The translations under genes were made by a program, and so were the position numbers. A stretch of DNA of 41,750 nucleotides. It comes from DASRSS01 sp035765515 (GTDB lineage: Bacteria > Actinomycetota > Actinomycetes > Mycobacteriales > Jatrophihabitantaceae). The stretch lies in NCBI GenBank assembly GCA_035765515.1, contig DASTXN010000188.1, forward strand, positions 1-41,750, in the 5' to 3' direction. Under the pieces are notes generated by a model. That model had not been told where the DNA came from. It saw only the letters and a program-made list of their open reading frames with translations, and did no database searches. This document shows positions 16,562 to 23,939 of this stretch, piece by piece. Position 1 is the stretch's first letter, and every line of letters starts with the position of its first letter.

Positions 16562-18796
16562 ATGAGGACGATCGCCCGCTTCGCCATCGAGAAGCGCTGG
16601 TTGGTCATCGTCGGCTGGATCGCGTTCATCGCCCTGGTGCAGGGCCTGAGCAGCGGTCTCGGCGGCGCGGATTACAAGGACACGTTCAGCCTTCCCCACA
16701 CCGAGACCGACAAGGTCATGCACCTGCTCGACAACTCCGGGCAGTCCAACCAGAACGGCGTGTCCGGCCAGGTCGTGCTGCACGCCAAGACGGGCACGCT
16801 CGACTCCGCGCCGGCCGACGCTGCGCAGGCGTTCGCCGGGTTGTGCGCCGACAAGCTCGACGTCGTCAACGTGACCTCCCCGTGGGCGAGCATCAACTGC
16901 GTCAACGGCACCGCCAAGCCGGACGCCGGCCAGCCCAGCCTGCTGTCGAAGGACAAGACGATCGCGATCGTCAACGTCACCTGGCAGTCCAAGCAGTACG
17001 ACCAATCGCTGTTCGACGGCGTGTACGACCACCTGAAGCCGCTGAACAGCTCGCAGCTGCAGGTCGAGTTCACCGGTGACGCCTTCCAGGGCGAGGGGCA
17101 GTCGCAGGGCGGTATCCCACCGTTCCTGATCGGATTCATCGCGGCACTCGTCGTGCTGGGCGTCGTGTTCCGGACGGTGGGCGCGACGGCGCTCCCGCTG
17201 GCCAGCGCCGTCGCGGCGCTGACGAGTGGCCTCGGCCTGATCGGCATGCTCACCCACGCGATGAGCGTCTCCAACGTGACCCCGCAGCTGACCGAGCTGA
17301 TGGTGATCGGCGTCGGTGTCGACTACGCGCTGTTCATCGTGACGCGGCACCGCCGCAACCTGCGGCGCGGCATGAGCGTCGAGGATTCGATCCTCTCGGC
17401 GATCGACACGTCCGGACGCGCCGTCGTGTTCGCCGGCACCACCGTCTGCATCGCGATGCTCGGCCTGATCGCGCTCGGCGTGAGCTTCTTCTACGGCATG
17501 GCGATCGGCGTCGCCGTGGCGGTGCTCATGACGATGGCGGCATCACTCACGCTGCTGCCTGCGCTGCTGCGCTTCCTCGGCCTGAAGGTGCTGACCCGCA
17601 AGCAGCGCCGCGAGGTCCGCGCCGGCATCTACCACGACCCGCACGACGTCGGATTCTGGGCGCGTTGGTCCAGGCTGATCAGCCGGCGCAACGTGGCCTT
17701 CGGCGCGCTCGGCGCGATCGTGATGGTCGTGCTGGCGATCCCGTTCCTGTCGATGCGACTGGGTCACGCCGACCAGGGCAACGACCCGGCGAACACGACC
17801 ACGCGCAAGGGTTACGACCTGATCGCGCAGGGCTTCGGCAAGGGGTACAACTCGACGCTCACCCTGGTCGTCGACGGCAAGAACGCGCATGCCGTGGCCG
17901 AACAGGCTGGTACCGCTCTGGGCAACGTGAACAACGTCGACCCGGCCAGCGTGTTCGTTCCGGCCAAGGGATTGACGCCGGACCTGAGCCTGGTCTCGTT
18001 CAAGTCGCTGACCACGCCCCAGGACGCGAAGACGACGGACCTGGTGCACCACCTGCGGGACGACGTGCTGCCGAAGATCTACGACGGCACCGGTGATCAC
18101 ATCTACGTGTACGGGCAGACCGCGATCCAGGTCGACTTCGCGCACGTGCTCTCGGCGAAGATGCCGTTGTTCATCGGCTCCGTGGTGCTGCTCTCCTTCA
18201 TCCTGCTGCTGATCGCCTTCCGCAGCGTGGTCATTCCGCTCACCGCCGCGGTCATGAACCTGCTCGCCGCGGGTGCCTCGTTCGGTGTGGTGGTGGCGAT
18301 CTTCCAGTGGGGATGGCTGTCCGACGCGCTGGGCATCGGCAAGGGCGGGCCGATCGAGGCCTGGGCGCCGGTCCTCTTCTTCGCGATCATCTTCGGCCTG
18401 TCGATGGACTACCAGGTGTTCCTGGTCAGCCGCATGCACGAGGAGTGGGTGCACACCCGCGACAACCGGCGAGCCATCCGGGTGGGACAGGCCGAGACGG
18501 GCGGCATCATCACCGCCGCCGCGCTCATCATGATCATGGTGTTCATGGGCTTCGTGCTCGACCCCAACCGGGTCGTGAAGCTGCTGGGCATCGGGCTGGC
18601 CAGCGCCGTCTTCCTCGACGCGTTCATCCTGCGGACGATTCTCGTTCCCGCGTTGATGCACACGATCGGCAAGGCGAACTGGTTCTTCCCCAAGTGGCTG
18701 GAGCGGATCACCCCGCGGGTCTCCGTCGAACCGGCCGACGACGGCTGGTCGCCCGAACCCGGTGACGAGCCGGAGCGCGAACTCAGCCCGGTGTAA
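16562..18796 (+). CDS. MMPL family (RND) transporter, first of a tandem pair
   Basis: 744 residues from ATG 16562, preceded by GGAGAG. The layout is typical MMPL: an N-terminal helix (EKRWLVIVGWIAFIALVQG), a large extracytoplasmic domain, five membrane helices, a second extracytoplasmic domain and a second helix bundle. The proton-relay Asp-Tyr pairs are visible in GVGVDYALFIVTRHRR and FGLSMDYQVFLVSRMHEEW. Such proteins use the proton motive force to export lipids or hydrophobic compounds. The C-terminal tail is short and acidic, unlike the long tail of MmpL3. The next gene is a close paralogue, so the two may form a hetero-oligomer or handle related substrates. The cargo is unknown; a lipid glycosylated by the upstream GT39-like enzyme is speculation. 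Confidence 0.93.
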   Translation: MRTIARFAIEKRWLVIVGWIAFIALVQGLSSGLGGADYKDTFSLPHTETDKVMHLLDNSGQSNQNGVSGQVVLHAKTGTLDSAPADAAQAFAGLCADKLDVVNVTSPWASINCVNGTAKPDAGQPSLLSKDKTIAIVNVTWQSKQYDQSLFDGVYDHLKPLNSSQLQVEFTGDAFQGEGQSQGGIPPFLIGFIAALVVLGVVFRTVGATALPLASAVAALTSGLGLIGMLTHAMSVSNVTPQLTELMVIGVGVDYALFIVTRHRRNLRRGMSVEDSILSAIDTSGRAVVFAGTTVCIAMLGLIALGVSFFYGMAIGVAVAVLMTMAASLTLLPALLRFLGLKVLTRKQRREVRAGIYHDPHDVGFWARWSRLISRRNVAFGALGAIVMVVLAIPFLSMRLGHADQGNDPANTTTRKGYDLIAQGFGKGYNSTLTLVVDGKNAHAVAEQAGTALGNVNNVDPASVFVPAKGLTPDLSLVSFKSLTTPQDAKTTDLVHHLRDDVLPKIYDGTGDHIYVYGQTAIQVDFAHVLSAKMPLFIGSVVLLSFILLLIAFRSVVIPLTAAVMNLLAAGASFGVVVAIFQWGWLSDALGIGKGGPIEAWAPVLFFAIIFGLSMDYQVFLVSRMHEEWVHTRDNRRAIRVGQAETGGIITAAALIMIMVFMGFVLDPNRVVKLLGIGLASAVFLDAFILRTILVPALMHTIGKANWFFPKWLERITPRVSVEPADDGWSPEPGDEPERELSPV

Positions 18797-18811
18797 CAGA
18801 CCGCCGGTCTG
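18797..18811 (+). terminator. Hairpin directly after the first MMPL stop codon
   Basis: CAGACC-GCC-GGTCTG is a perfect 6-bp stem with a 3-base loop, beginning right after the TAA. It has no U-run and may act as an mRNA 3'-stabilising or processing element rather than as a true terminator. Confidence 0.4.
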
Positions 18812-18838
18812 ATCGTCCCGGGGCGACCCGCGACGAAG

Positions 18839-18884
18839 AGGGCACGGCGTGTGCGGCAGGGTTAAGCCGTACGTGCCGTGCCCT
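18839..18884 (+). promoter_or_regulatory. 19-bp hairpin between the two MMPL genes
   Basis: The left arm starts AGGGCACGGC (18839-18848) and the right arm ends GCCGTGCCCT (18875-18884), a perfect 10-bp stem. It continues through GTGTG/TACGT (with G-U pairs) and CGGC/GCCG, giving 19 consecutive pairs around an 8-base loop AGGGTTAA. It ends 20 bases before the ATG of the second MMPL gene, after which comes CACCTTT. It could be a terminator or attenuator that lowers expression of the second gene, or an RNase processing site. Confidence 0.65.
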
Positions 18885-18904
18885 CACCTTTGCCCGGAGC
18901 CAGC

Positions 18905-21160
18905 ATGAAGACCGTCGCCCGCTTCGCCACGAAGCACCGGTGGTGGGTCGTGGCTGTCTGGCTGGCCTGCATTCTCGGATCCCAGGCGCTGGCGTCGGCG
19001 GCCGGTGGCTCCAGTTACAAGGACGTCTTCACGCTCCCGGGCACCGAGACGCAACAGGTGCTCGATCTGTTGCGCAGCAACGGCGAGGCCGGCCAGACCG
19101 GTCAGGTGGGCACAGTCGTCGTCCATCCACGCACGGGGAGGCTCGATCCGCACCAGCCGCCGGCTGGTCTGCTGCCGACACTCCAGAAGCTGTGTAGCGC
19201 ACACCTGCACGTCGCGCTGGTGACCTCGCCTTGGGCGGCGTACCGGTGCGGACCGAACGGCGCGGTCACGGCACCGGTGCCGCGGCACGCGGCCGCGCAG
19301 CACAACCCGCTGCTCAGTACGGACAACACGGTCGGGCTGATCACGATCGGCTGGCAGGGCGATCAGAACGCGATCGGCAACTTCAGCGGCGTTCACGACG
19401 CGCTCGCACCGCTCGGGACGAAGAACCTGGAACTGGAGTTCACCGGCGGCGCGTTCGCAAACCTGGCCGCACAGCAACAGGGCATCCCGCCCGAGGTGTT
19501 CGGCTTCGCTGCGGCGCTGCTGATCCTGGCGATCGTGTTCCGCTCGCTCGGCGCGACCGTGTTACCGCTGCTCAGCGCGGCGGGCGCGCTGGGCGTCGGG
19601 CTCGGGCTGGTCTCGCTGCTCAGTCACGTCATGAACGTCGCGACATTCGCAACGCAGCTGGCGTCGCTGATGGTTATCGGCGTCGGCATCGACTACGCGC
19701 TGTTCATCGTCACGCGACATCGCCGCAACCTGCTGCGCGGAATGGCCATGGACGAGTCGATCGCGGTGGCGATCAACACGTCCGGTCGCGCCGTCCTGTT
19801 CGCCGGCGCGACAGTCTGTGTCGCGATCCTGGGCCTGTGCGCCCTCGGCGTCAGCTTCCTGTACGGCGTGGCCATCGGCACGTTCATCGCGGTCGGGCTC
19901 ACCATGATCGCCTCGCTCACGCTGTTGCCGTCGGTGCTGTCCCTGCTGGGCTACCGGGTACTGCCACGTCGGCTGCGCAGGGCGGTCCGGGACGGCTCGT
20001 ACGTCCACGACGACCACCGCACCCGGTGGGCGTGGTGGTCCGACCTGGTGGCGCGACGCAAGACGGTGCTCGCGGCGGTCGCGGCCGGCGTGATCGTGGT
20101 ACTCGCCATCCCGTTCTTCTCCATGCGGCTGGGACAGGCCGATCAGGGCAGCGACCCGAAGGGCACGACCACCCGCGCCGGCTTCGACCTGATCGCCGAC
20201 GCACCCGGCTTCGGCAAGGGCTACACGTCCGTGCTGGAACTGGTGCTGGACGGCCCGACCGCCACGGACGCCGGGTACCTGAAGTCGGTCGCGGAGGCGC
20301 TCGCGCAAACGCCTGACGTGGATCCCGCGACGATCGGCGCCGAGCCGCTGTCGAAGAATCTCGCGCTGATGACGTTCAAATCGAGGTCCGCGCCGCAGGA
20401 CGAGCAGACCAACGCGCTGGTCAAGCGGCTGCGCAGCGACTTCGCGCCAAGCCTGGAACGCGGCACGGCGAACCAGATCTACGTGTTCGGCCAGACGGCG
20501 GTGTTGGTCGACTTCGCGCACGTGCTCTCCGAAAAGATGCCGCTGTTCTTCGCCGCCGTGATCGGCCTGTCGTTCCTGCTGTTGCTGCTCGCGTTCCGCA
20601 GCCTGGTCGTTCCGCTGACGGCCGCGGTGATGAATCTGTTCGCCGCGGGCGCGTCGTTCGGCATCCTGGTCGCGGTGTTCCAGTGGGGGTGGTTCAGCGA
20701 GGCACTCGGAATCGGAGCGGGCGGCCCGATCGACGCGTTCCTGCCGGTGATGTTCTTCGCGATCCTGTTCGGGCTGTCCATGGACTACCAGGTGTTCCTG
20801 GTGAGCCGGATGCACGAGGAGTGGGTGCACACACACGACAACCGGCACTCGATCAGCGTCGGCCAGGCCGAGACGGGCGGGATCATCACCGCGGCGGCGA
20901 TCATCATGATCGCGGTCTTCGGTGGCTTCCTGCTGGGCAACGCCCGTGTGATCAAGATGATCGGACTCGGGCTCGGCGCGGCGATCTTCATCGACGCGTT
21001 CGTGTTGCGCACCGTCCTCGTCCCGGCGCTGATGCACGCGCTCGGACGCTCCAACTGGTGGTTCCCGCGCTGGCTGGACCGGATCACCCCGCGGGTCAGC
21101 GTGGAGCCGCCGGAGGTCCTCGCCGACGAACCCGCACCGGAGGACGAGCCGATCGTCTGA
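18905..21160 (+). CDS. MMPL family (RND) transporter, second of a tandem pair
   Basis: 751 residues from ATG 18905, with GGAG 6 bases upstream. It is highly similar along its whole length to the preceding MMPL protein, sharing for example GVGIDYALFIVTRHRRNL, LGQADQGSDPKGTTTRAGFD and FGLSMDYQVFLVSRMHEEWV. This shows an ancestral tandem duplication. Both Asp-Tyr proton-relay pairs are intact, so it should be active. It differs most in the first extracytoplasmic domain (APVPRHAAAQHNPLLSTDNT), where substrate contacts are expected. The cargo is unknown. The gene is probably co-transcribed with its partner but separated from it by two hairpins. Confidence 0.93.
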   Translation: MKTVARFATKHRWWVVAVWLACILGSQALASAAGGSSYKDVFTLPGTETQQVLDLLRSNGEAGQTGQVGTVVVHPRTGRLDPHQPPAGLLPTLQKLCSAHLHVALVTSPWAAYRCGPNGAVTAPVPRHAAAQHNPLLSTDNTVGLITIGWQGDQNAIGNFSGVHDALAPLGTKNLELEFTGGAFANLAAQQQGIPPEVFGFAAALLILAIVFRSLGATVLPLLSAAGALGVGLGLVSLLSHVMNVATFATQLASLMVIGVGIDYALFIVTRHRRNLLRGMAMDESIAVAINTSGRAVLFAGATVCVAILGLCALGVSFLYGVAIGTFIAVGLTMIASLTLLPSVLSLLGYRVLPRRLRRAVRDGSYVHDDHRTRWAWWSDLVARRKTVLAAVAAGVIVVLAIPFFSMRLGQADQGSDPKGTTTRAGFDLIADAPGFGKGYTSVLELVLDGPTATDAGYLKSVAEALAQTPDVDPATIGAEPLSKNLALMTFKSRSAPQDEQTNALVKRLRSDFAPSLERGTANQIYVFGQTAVLVDFAHVLSEKMPLFFAAVIGLSFLLLLLAFRSLVVPLTAAVMNLFAAGASFGILVAVFQWGWFSEALGIGAGGPIDAFLPVMFFAILFGLSMDYQVFLVSRMHEEWVHTHDNRHSISVGQAETGGIITAAAIIMIAVFGGFLLGNARVIKMIGLGLGAAIFIDAFVLRTVLVPALMHALGRSNWWFPRWLDRITPRVSVEPPEVLADEPAPEDEPIV

Positions 21161-21171
21161 CCGCGCGCCCG

Positions 21172-22185
21172 TCAGGAGTCGATTGCGACGGCCGAACCGG
21201 CGACGGTCAGTGCGGCGTCGTCCGGCAGCGAGCGCTTGATCACGGCCAGCGCGATCGGTCCGAGTTCGTAGTGGTGCAGTGCCGTGCCGAGGAAGCCGAC
21301 CTGCCGCTCACCGAGCAGGATCGGCGTGCCCGGATCCGGCAGCTGCTCGCTGTCCCCGGACAGGTGCAGCAGCACAAGGCGCCGCGGCGGCTTGCCGAGG
21401 TTGTGTACACGCGCGACGGTCTCCTGGCCGCGATAGCAGCCCTTGTTCAGGTGCACGGCGGGACCGATCCAACCGACCTCGTGCGGGATCGTCCGGTGAT
21501 CGGTCTCGAAGCCCAGCCGCGGCCGCCGGGCGGCCACCCGCAGTGCTTCGAACGCCCAGAGCCCGGCCGGTTCGGCGCCCGCGTCGAGCAACTGCTGGCG
21601 GACGCGGTCGAGAGCCGTCCGCGGGACGATCAGGTCGGCCGCGAACGTGCCCGGCCAGGACATCCCACGGACGAAGCCTGCCCCGTCCAACCGCTCCGCG
21701 CGGACGGGAACTGGCGCCGGCAGCCCCGCGGCGGTCAGGACCTGCTCGCCGTGCGGGCCGACGAGCGACAGCACGGCCCATTCGCCCGTGACGTCGGCGG
21801 GTTCGACCCGCTTGAGGAAGCGCATCTTCTGCAGGTAGTCCAGCGACGGCGCGCCACCACCGGGCTCGGTGTCGAGCCAGACCTGCCCGTCCAGCTCGGT
21901 GACCTGCCAGTGCTGCTCGACGTGACCGTGCGGGGACAGCACCAGCGCCTCGGTGGATTCCCCGTCGGCCAGATCGGCCACGTGCTGCGAACAGATCGAG
22001 TGCAGCCAGGGCAGCCGGTCCTCGCCGGGCACCACGAGTACGTCCCGGTTGCTGCGATCGACCAGGCCGGCACGGGTTGCGAGCACACGCTGCTCGCGCA
22101 ACGGGTCGCCGTGGTGCCAGGCCACGGCAGCGTCGACACCGCGGTCCGGGACAGCCTGGATCGTCTCGCTCACATCAGTGTTCAT
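21172..22185 (-). CDS. ygfZ: YgfZ/GcvT-domain folate-binding protein
   Basis: 337 residues from ATG 22185. The signature KGCYRGQETVARVHNLGK at about residue 230 is the family hallmark, with the conserved Cys. YgfZ proteins bind tetrahydrofolate and help maintain or repair certain iron-sulfur enzymes, including the tRNA-thiomethylating MiaB. The N-terminal part (AGLVDRSNRDVLVVPGEDRL) resembles GcvT aminomethyltransferases but lacks evidence for glycine-cleavage function. The ATG overlaps the stop codon of the upstream fur gene by four bases (ATGA), indicating translational coupling. The divergent gene is pabC, as for Rv0811c/Rv0812. Pairing with Fur makes sense for Fe-S maintenance; this is inference. 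Confidence 0.9.
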   Translation of the reverse strand: MNTDVSETIQAVPDRGVDAAVAWHHGDPLREQRVLATRAGLVDRSNRDVLVVPGEDRLPWLHSICSQHVADLADGESTEALVLSPHGHVEQHWQVTELDGQVWLDTEPGGGAPSLDYLQKMRFLKRVEPADVTGEWAVLSLVGPHGEQVLTAAGLPAPVPVRAERLDGAGFVRGMSWPGTFAADLIVPRTALDRVRQQLLDAGAEPAGLWAFEALRVAARRPRLGFETDHRTIPHEVGWIGPAVHLNKGCYRGQETVARVHNLGKPPRRLVLLHLSGDSEQLPDPGTPILLGERQVGFLGTALHHYELGPIALAVIKRSLPDDAALTVAGSAVAIDS

Positions 22186-22664
22186 CGCTGGACGCTCCCG
22201 GATTGTTCCCCGCACGGCGCGCAGCGGCCGAACACGGTGAAGTGCGCCCGGTCCAGGACGAACCCGCGCTCTTCGCGCAGCCGTGCGTCCAGCAGGTCCA
22301 CGACGGCCGGGTCGACGTCCGACACCGCGCCGCACAGGTGGCAGACCAGGTGGATGTGGTCGTCCTCGGCGGGGCGATAGGACGGCGCGCCGTGACCGAG
22401 GTGGGTGTGCTTGACCAGGCCGAGCTCCTCGAGCAGCTCCAGGGTGCGGTAGACGGTCGCGACATCGACCCCGTCGACCGACTCGCTGACCTGCTCAGGC
22501 GTCGCGTGGCGCAGTGCGCGCACCGCGCCCAGCACCTTCTCGCGCTGCGCCGTCACCCGCAGGCCGCGCGCGCGTAGCTCCGCGGCCAGGTCCGGACCGT
22601 CGCCGCCAGCCGTGTCCAAGGCGGGCACGGTGTCGTGGTGATCGGTGGGCTGCATCGACTCCAT
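22182..22664 (-). CDS. Fur-family metal-dependent repressor
   Basis: 160 residues from ATG 22664 (ATG 22655 is also possible). The winged helix reads LRARGLRVTAQREKVLGAVR then ATVYRTLELLEELGLVKH. The metal-binding hinge has DDHIHLVCHLCG, and the C-terminus CAPCGEQ supplies the second CxxC for the structural zinc. It acts as a dimer repressing iron- or zinc-responsive genes when metal is bound. Whether it is Fur, Zur or a peroxide sensor cannot be fixed from sequence. It shares a four-base overlap with ygfZ. Only 18 bp separate its ATG from the divergent pabC start, so its promoter must be very short or leaderless, or overlap pabC. Confidence 0.92.
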   Translation of the reverse strand: MESMQPTDHHDTVPALDTAGGDGPDLAAELRARGLRVTAQREKVLGAVRALRHATPEQVSESVDGVDVATVYRTLELLEELGLVKHTHLGHGAPSYRPAEDDHIHLVCHLCGAVSDVDPAVVDLLDARLREERGFVLDRAHFTVFGRCAPCGEQSGSVQR

Positions 22665-22682
22665 CGTAGGTAGCCTGGCGCG

Positions 22683-23534
22683 GTGCCGGTCAGCCTGCTT
22701 GCGATTCTCGGTGTCGGTGTCGTCGATCCGGCGAGCCCGGTCGTCACCGCGGACGACTCCGGCCTGACCCGTGGGGACGGCTGCTTCGAGGGCTGCCGGG
22801 TGCGGACCTCCGCCGACGGGCACAGTGCCGTCGACAAGCTGGACGCACACCTCGCCCGGATGGGCAGGTCGGCGGCCGCACTGGAGATCGCATTCGATGT
22901 TGCGGCCTGGCAGACGTTCGTCCTGGAGACGGTCGGCGCGTGGACGGTGCCCGGCGAGTGGGCGATGAAGCTGTTGCTGACCCGTGGCGCGCCAGGCGGT
23001 TCCCCGGCCGGCCTGCTCACGATCTCGCCGCTGCCCGAGGGCTACCCCGCGCAGCGCCGGGACGGCATCGCCGTGATCACGCTGCAGCGCGGCTATCCGG
23101 TCGACGCCTTCGCGGACGCGCCCTGGCTGCTGGGCGGCGTCAAGACGCTGTCCTATGCGGTGAACATGGCCGCGCAGCGCGAGGCAACCCGTCGTGGCGC
23201 CGACGACGTGATCTTCGTGAGCAGCGAGGGCCTGGTGCTCGAGGCGCCCACCAGCTCGGTCCTCTGGTTTGCCGGCGGGACCCTGCACACGACACCGCAA
23301 GGGCCGTCCGGAATTCTCGGCGGCACCACGCAGGCCCTGCTGTTCGAGCGCGCCGCCGCCGCTGGCTGGCCGACCGCCACGGTGCCCGCCCACGCAGCGG
23401 ACCTACACGCGGCCGACTCGTTGTGGCTGATCGGCAGCGTCCGCGGGCCGGTCGACGTGGTCAGGCTGGACGGAACGCCGCGCGGGCGCGATGAGGTTCG
23501 CACCGCCGCACTGCGCGAACTCTGCGGCTTCTGA
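22683..23534 (+). CDS. pabC: Class IV aminotransferase (aminodeoxychorismate lyase-like)
   Basis: 283 residues, start GTG 22683. Fold-type IV PLP enzyme motifs are visible: DDSGLTRGDGCFEGCRV near the N-terminus, the Schiff-base Lys in GVKTLSYAVNMAAQREA at about residue 155, and LVLEAPTSSVLWFAGG followed by the GILGGTTQALL phosphate-binding loop. The closest match I recognise is the Rv0812 type, annotated as 4-amino-4-deoxychorismate lyase, which releases pyruvate to give p-aminobenzoate for folate. A D-amino-acid or branched-chain aminotransferase role cannot be excluded. A folate link fits the divergent folate-binding ygfZ. p-Aminobenzoate is also the classic substrate of AurF-type oxygenases, one of which lies 400 bp downstream. 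Confidence 0.82.
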   Translation: MPVSLLAILGVGVVDPASPVVTADDSGLTRGDGCFEGCRVRTSADGHSAVDKLDAHLARMGRSAAALEIAFDVAAWQTFVLETVGAWTVPGEWAMKLLLTRGAPGGSPAGLLTISPLPEGYPAQRRDGIAVITLQRGYPVDAFADAPWLLGGVKTLSYAVNMAAQREATRRGADDVIFVSSEGLVLEAPTSSVLWFAGGTLHTTPQGPSGILGGTTQALLFERAAAAGWPTATVPAHAADLHAADSLWLIGSVRGPVDVVRLDGTPRGRDEVRTAALRELCGF

Positions 23535-23540
23535 ACTGCA

Positions 23541-23590
23541 GATCAACAGTCCGTCGTGGCCGTCGCGCCGTCCACTCGGCGCTGTTGATC
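23541..23590 (+). terminator. Inverted repeat after pabC
   Basis: GATCAACAG (23541-23549) and CTGTTGATC (23582-23590) are perfect 9-bp complements with a 32-base G/C-rich loop, starting 7 bp after the pabC stop. It probably ends the pabC transcript and separates it from the RNA element that follows. Confidence 0.5.
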
Positions 23591-23606
23591 ATGCGGGAAA
23601 AAGTCG

Positions 23607-23635
23607 TTGCTCCGGCCCCGGGACGGACGTACCTT
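23607..23635 (+). promoter_or_regulatory. Housekeeping-type promoter of the RNA element
   Basis: TTGCTC (-35, 23607-23612) and TACCTT (-10, 23630-23635) are separated by exactly 17 bp, the optimal spacing for the primary sigma factor. Transcription would start near 23642, just before the extended Shine-Dalgarno sequence. Confidence 0.6.
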
Positions 23636-23639
23636 GGCT

Positions 23640-23867
23640 GTACACGAGAGAGGAGGTGGTCCGCAGTTGAATACCTACCGGACACGTGAGGTGGCTGCCC
23701 GCTAGCCGCTGTATGCAACGGACCCGCGTGGCAATGCCCGCGCCGTGCATGACGACGGCGGCGAGCACTACCAGGCAGCTACCCGGCCCCCGGACCGTCG
23801 GCCCGTCCAGCCGACCCGCTTGCGGCGCGCATGACGCGCCGCGCGGAACAGGTCCGGGGGCTGTTTT
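23640..23867 (+). ncRNA. Candidate structured RNA with a translated leader and a three-way junction
   Basis: About 225 bases, from the predicted start near 23642 to a TGTTTT run (23862-23867). After the 12-codon ORF come two hairpins (CGCG-T-GGC with GCC-CGCG, 23725-23742; CCGT with ACGG, 23743-23758). A three-way junction follows: a closing stem GCCCCCGGACC (23786-23796) with GGTCCGGGGGC (23851-23861), hairpin GTCGGC/GCCGAC (23797-23815) and hairpin GCGGCGCG/CGCGCCGC (23822-23842). GCATGACG occurs in two hairpin loop regions. The 11-bp closing stem next to the U-run would act as an intrinsic terminator. No plus-strand gene follows for over 1 kb, so this looks like a free-standing RNA and not an mRNA leader. 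I do not recognise it as a known RNA family. Confidence 0.6.
23667..23705 (+). CDS. 12-codon ORF (MNTYRTREVAAR) with an exceptionally strong ribosome-binding site
   Basis: TTG start and TAG stop encode MNTYRTREVAAR. The preceding AGAGAGGAGGTGGTCC (23647-23662) can pair with 16 consecutive bases of the 16S rRNA 3' tail (14 Watson-Crick and 2 G-U pairs). The GGAGG core lies 10 bases before the TTG. The gene is too short for ordinary gene finders. The peptide has no signal, membrane segment or Cys. It may be a regulatory peptide whose translation controls folding of the RNA downstream, or the site may serve to capture 30S subunits. Translation is inferred only from the ribosome-binding site. Confidence 0.5.
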   Translation: MNTYRTREVAAR

Positions 23868-23868
23868 A

Positions 23869-23913
23869 CCCCACGAAGTTCTCTCGCAGAGAACGCTCGA
23901 CAACTTCGCGGGG
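23869..23913 (-). terminator. Terminator of the AurF-like gene
   Basis: Read on the minus strand, CCCCGCGAAGTT pairs with AACTTCGTGGGG over 12 bp with one G-U pair. It lies about 27 bp past the stop of the AurF-like gene. On the plus strand the same position would be an A-C mismatch, so the element is better suited to minus-strand transcription. It sits directly behind the U-run ending the plus-strand RNA, so the two transcription units terminate back to back. Confidence 0.55.
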
Positions 23914-23939
23914 ACCCCGAAAAGCAGCCGGGATCGCCT

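Noticed and set aside
17543..18661. Minus-strand open frame opposite the first MMPL gene (and a similar one opposite the second)
   Set aside because: Both mirror the conserved MMPL coding sequence; their His/Asp/Glu-rich translations are the reverse of membrane-helix codons.
22665..22682. Fur box between fur and pabC
   Set aside because: The 18-bp gap has no palindrome resembling a Fur or Zur site.
23541..23590. Inverted repeat considered as an attachment site for the AurF/TetR insertion
   Set aside because: No matching copy is found on the other side of the AurF-TetR block and no integrase is present, so a terminator role is simpler.
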